Shown: piece after piece, positions 61,325-64,000 of the stretch
Layout: the number at the start of each line of letters is the position of its first letter
Position numbering within the stretch: the stretch's first letter is position 1
Source: Pseudoduganella ginsengisoli
GTDB lineage: Bacteria; Pseudomonadota; Gammaproteobacteria; Burkholderiales; Burkholderiaceae_D
Length of the DNA: 64,000 nucleotides
Reading direction: 5' to 3'
Assembly: GCF_009720865.1 (NCBI RefSeq)
Contig: NZ_WNLA01000019.1
Span: 1-64,000 of the forward strand
The notes under the pieces: model-generated
Told to the model about the DNA's origin: nothing
What the model saw: only the letters and a program-made list of their open reading frames with translations
Database searches by the model: none
Program-made: the position numbers and the translations under genes

Positions 61325-63001
61325 ATGTCCTTCACAAAATCTACTTCCCGCAAGCTAAAGGTTTCCTTGCTGCTGGCTGCCTGCTCAGCATTCATTCCCA
61401 CTGCACATGCCACGACGTCCCAGTTTATGACGCGGCTATTTACTGAGGCGATTGGACGAGGCCCAGACGCGGCAACGTGGAAAGCCAATTCGCTGTTCAG
61501 TACAACGCCATCGAACTGTACTTCCCTGGACTTTTATACGATCGTCAACAGTATTTATACGTCGGCGGAATACAACAATTTAGGCTATACAAATCAGGAA
61601 AAAGTCATCACGTTATACCGCGGTATCTTGAACCGTGAACCAGAGGCAGGTGCAGTCCAATACTGGACCAATCAATTGAATGGCGGCGCGACGATTTCTT
61701 CTCTGGTCAGTAACTTTGTCGTCTCGCCAGAATTCGCTTCCATCCGTGATAATCTGATATGCAAAGCGTTGCCAGCCAATGGCAATGCTGCATTCCGTTG
61801 GGGGAACTACCCGGCATTGCCAGTCAATGCCGGTGAGGCCACCATGGATTCAGCCTGGCTGCAAGCCCAATTAAATGCGGCTAAAACCAGCGCCAGCAAA
61901 ACTGTTCTGCTCCCCCAACGCGCGTTAATCCAGGCAAATAGCACGATCAACATCCCGCCAGGCGTCAAATTGGCTACCGTTGGAACGATTCATAACCAAG
62001 CCTATGCGAAAATGGCCAGGATCGTCCGGACCACCAACTTTGCCGGTCCGCTCATTACCATGGGTAACATGAGCACGAATACGGCAGACCCTGGAAACAC
62101 CGGCAGTTCCCGCATTGAAAATATCTGGATTTCCAGCCAGCGCGACCACGTGGTCAATGGTACGACGATCTCCTACATTGGCCAGCCTACCATTGCCATG
62201 TACAGCGGATACGGGTCAAGTATTTCAAATTCCCGTTTGGAGAATGCGGTTGGTGGAACCAACATTGAAATCTTTGACTATGGCTGCAAAGATTTTGTCA
62301 TCTATAACAACCTGATCACGGGTTATACGAATACGCATTACAGTTTTGCGGGCGACGGCCGTTATACGGACGGCATCACGATCAAGTGCGGTTCGACTAC
62401 CGTCACCAACAATACCGTGATCGATGCCAGTGACGTAGGGGTGATCACTTTCTTTAGCCCGACGCAGACACAGGCGACGAAAATGGAAAACAACTTCGTT
62501 ATTGCCACTGGCGTCTCCGCCTATGCCGCCTATATGTATGAGCCATGGGGCGCTGCAGCGGGCGAATCGCGCGTGATCTTCGACTTCAATGGTTCCACCA
62601 TCAAGAACAATAATTTCTGGGGTGGTCCTGGCACGCACTTCGATATCGGTATTTCCGTAGGCGCCCGCGCATGGCATGGCAGCAGCGTGCATGTCGGAAA
62701 AAATGGCTTTGTCCAGGGAAATTCAAACCAGGGTATTCCGACAGCCATGCAAATCGGTATTGGCATTGATTCCATGCCCGACACCACCGTTGGCAGCAAT
62801 GCGTTGAATTATCAGCTGTATAACAACGGCTGGTGCGCAAAAGGCGTTTTGCTTGCCAATACGGGATACGACACGGTTGCCGGCGTACAAGTGCAAAACG
62901 CAACCCCATCACGCATCGCCAGCAATACCAACAATGGCTCGGTAGTCAACTATACCAACACCGCCATCCAGGCATGCGCCGGACATCCGGCATCGCAATA
63001 A
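61325..63001 (+). CDS. Exported right-handed beta-helix protein with N-terminal DUF4214-like module
   Basis: 558 residues from the ATG at 61325, chosen because it opens directly onto a signal peptide (SRKLKVSLLLAACSAFIPTAHA); the longer frame has no ribosome site. Residues about 30-140 form a DUF4214-like module (TRLFTEAIGRGPDAATWKA, then LYRGILNREPEAGAVQYW). From about residue 200 the sequence has the turn-rich N/T/G pattern of a parallel beta helix (NNLITGYTNTHYS, NNTVIDASDVGVITF), as in polysaccharide lyases and surface adhesins. No catalytic residues could be fixed. The protein is probably secreted and binds or degrades a polysaccharide. It converges on the protease gene, which has a related module. 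Confidence 0.75.
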   Translation: MSFTKSTSRKLKVSLLLAACSAFIPTAHATTSQFMTRLFTEAIGRGPDAATWKANSLFSTTPSNCTSLDFYTIVNSIYTSAEYNNLGYTNQEKVITLYRGILNREPEAGAVQYWTNQLNGGATISSLVSNFVVSPEFASIRDNLICKALPANGNAAFRWGNYPALPVNAGEATMDSAWLQAQLNAAKTSASKTVLLPQRALIQANSTINIPPGVKLATVGTIHNQAYAKMARIVRTTNFAGPLITMGNMSTNTADPGNTGSSRIENIWISSQRDHVVNGTTISYIGQPTIAMYSGYGSSISNSRLENAVGGTNIEIFDYGCKDFVIYNNLITGYTNTHYSFAGDGRYTDGITIKCGSTTVTNNTVIDASDVGVITFFSPTQTQATKMENNFVIATGVSAYAAYMYEPWGAAAGESRVIFDFNGSTIKNNNFWGGPGTHFDIGISVGARAWHGSSVHVGKNGFVQGNSNQGIPTAMQIGIGIDSMPDTTVGSNALNYQLYNNGWCAKGVLLANTGYDTVAGVQVQNATPSRIASNTNNGSVVNYTNTAIQACAGHPASQ

Positions 63002-63071
63002 GCCAATCGGCAGCGATGTGGCGGCGCAAGGCGGGTAGCGTTGCGCCGCTCTCACTGACTACAAGCCGGCT

Positions 63072-64000
63072 TTACGCCCAGCCCATTGCAGTTTGAATGC
63101 CGGTCAGGACCACCTGTACGGAATCCGCGTTACTGGAGACTTGATCGACAACCTGGGCGGCCAAGCCCACCGGAGCATTGTCGATCTGGTAGGTGATGGC
63201 AAAGTTCGCGCTGACCGTGGTCCGGTTCATCAGATAATCGTGCTCAGCCAACGATGGTGTGCCGGGACCAAACGTGGAATTTTCCACATTGTTCATCAGC
63301 GTGACAGCGAGTTCGCCGCGGGTCAGCGTTTTGTTCGCCAGCAGATTCGCCCAGTATGCCCGGCCGCCACTGTCGGCGGCGTGGTTCATCGTATTGACAT
63401 AAATTGCGTCGACATATGCCGCGTCCGACAAACCGGCATACTTGGCCTGCGCTTCGCCGGAATTGTACATATTGTTGGCGATCTGCTTCGCCGTTTGGCC
63501 CGCTTTCATTTGGCCTGCCCAGTATTCCAGGCCGCTACGGTCGGCTGCGCGGTCCAGCAGGCTGGCGTAAAGCTGCGCCATTTCCACGCGTTGTGGTGTC
63601 CATTCCAGATCAACGCCGGAAATGCCATTCATCACGTTCAGCGAAAAGCCGCCATCCCAGGTGAATCCTGACTCGGCATTGGAAAAAGTGGCAAGCTGAT
63701 CGTATGGCAGGTAGCCGAAGCCATTGTCTCCCCACTCTGCACCCCACGAGTTCTCGATAATATAGGAGCCGCCATGCAGACTATCGTCTTTACCGACGAT
63801 GACCATCGCGTGATAAGAGCCTGGCTGAAATTGTCCAAACGAAAGGTAATTCTGGTCTTGCAGCGATCCATCCAGCAAGCTGAGTGCCCATGGAATTTCA
63901 GAACTCAGTAGCACCGGCTTACCTTGCATGAGGTATTCGCCGATGACTTGTTTCAAGTGCTGTTGTTTGTGCTGTACGTCCGTTTCAAGGATGCCGCTGG
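63072..64000 (-). CDS. Papain-like cysteine protease with C-terminal DUF4214-like module, N-terminus outside the window
   Basis: The frame is open to the right edge, so the N-terminus, including the catalytic Cys, is not seen. The visible part has the C1-type catalytic His in YHAMVIVGKDD and the Asn in ENSWGAEWGDNGFGYLPYD. After a linker, a DUF4214-like module follows (MAQLYASLLDRAADRSGLEYW, YVNTMNHAADSGGRAYW) and a C-terminal segment ending GIQTAMGWA. Such modules often sit on secreted or surface proteins. It is convergent with the beta-helix protein and shares its module type. No insertion sequence or secretion gene is visible nearby. Confidence 0.75.
   Translation of the reverse strand, partial: SGILETDVQHKQQHLKQVIGEYLMQGKPVLLSSEIPWALSLLDGSLQDQNYLSFGQFQPGSYHAMVIVGKDDSLHGGSYIIENSWGAEWGDNGFGYLPYDQLATFSNAESGFTWDGGFSLNVMNGISGVDLEWTPQRVEMAQLYASLLDRAADRSGLEYWAGQMKAGQTAKQIANNMYNSGEAQAKYAGLSDAAYVDAIYVNTMNHAADSGGRAYWANLLANKTLTRGELAVTLMNNVENSTFGPGTPSLAEHDYLMNRTTVSANFAITYQIDNAPVGLAAQVVDQVSSNADSVQVVLTGIQTAMGWA

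Noticed and set aside
1..64000. CRISPR array, tRNA or rRNA genes, prophage
   Set aside because: No regularly spaced repeats with unique spacers, no cloverleaf or rRNA motifs, and no phage structural genes were recognised anywhere in the window.

Overview
The window looks like a GC-rich betaproteobacterial chromosome, most likely Oxalobacteraceae (Massilia/Duganella/Janthinobacterium type). The evidence is the RimP, NusA, IF-2 and RluB sequences, the abundance of large TonB-dependent receptors, and Rhs proteins that carry a Sec signal. No tRNA, rRNA, CRISPR array or prophage was seen. The left and right ends are cut: an ORF tail resembling the end of an IS21-type element at the left, and a papain-like protease gene running off the right.

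Layout. (1) About 1-7.7 kb, minus strand: a decaying Rhs polymorphic-toxin array. A full-length Rhs gene (7734-3598) is broken by one in-frame TAA and ends in a C-terminal tip with its own downstream immunity candidate. After it come an orphan Rhs tip with an AT-rich membrane immunity candidate, then a frameshifted third tip whose small partner ORF seems to have lost its ATG to ACG. (2) 7.8-12.3 kb: rsmE, tkt, gap and an exported Cache-domain protein. (3) 12.6-20.4 kb, minus strand: an intact, Sec-exported Rhs protein with an exported partner, and a TonB-dependent receptor. (4) 21-30.4 kb: glnE, with yhdP, a nitrilase-family amidase and tldD transcribed away from it. (5) 31.4-44.9 kb: four paralogous TonB-dependent receptors surrounding aroG. 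aroG carries a Phe/Tyr-rich leader peptide and a terminator, the layout of a classical attenuator. (6) 45.2-49.1 kb: two permeases and a double ATPase of a peptide-type ABC importer, joined by an 89-bp tandem repeat that forms a chain of ATGA-coupled mini-ORFs. (7) 49.1-54.3 kb: a DedA-rhodanese fusion, glk (with HexR-like palindromes upstream), scpB and rluB. (8) 54.4-61.1 kb: the rimP-nusA-infB-rbfA-truB operon, with a strong promoter and a terminator inside its leader. (9) 61.3-64 kb: two convergent exported proteins that share DUF4214-like modules, a beta-helix protein and a papain-like protease.

How it fits together. Most of the window is core metabolism (pentose phosphate/glycolysis, aromatic amino acids, nitrogen control) and the translation/transcription-factor operon. 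Accessory islands of contact-toxin type (Rhs) and nutrient-uptake type (TonB receptors, ABC importer) are set between them. The strongest regulatory observations are the aroG attenuator, the nusA-operon leader terminator and the coupled mini-ORF repeat. The strongest evolutionary observation is the stepwise decay of three Rhs tips and their immunity partners. All functional calls come from reading the sequence; no database search was run.
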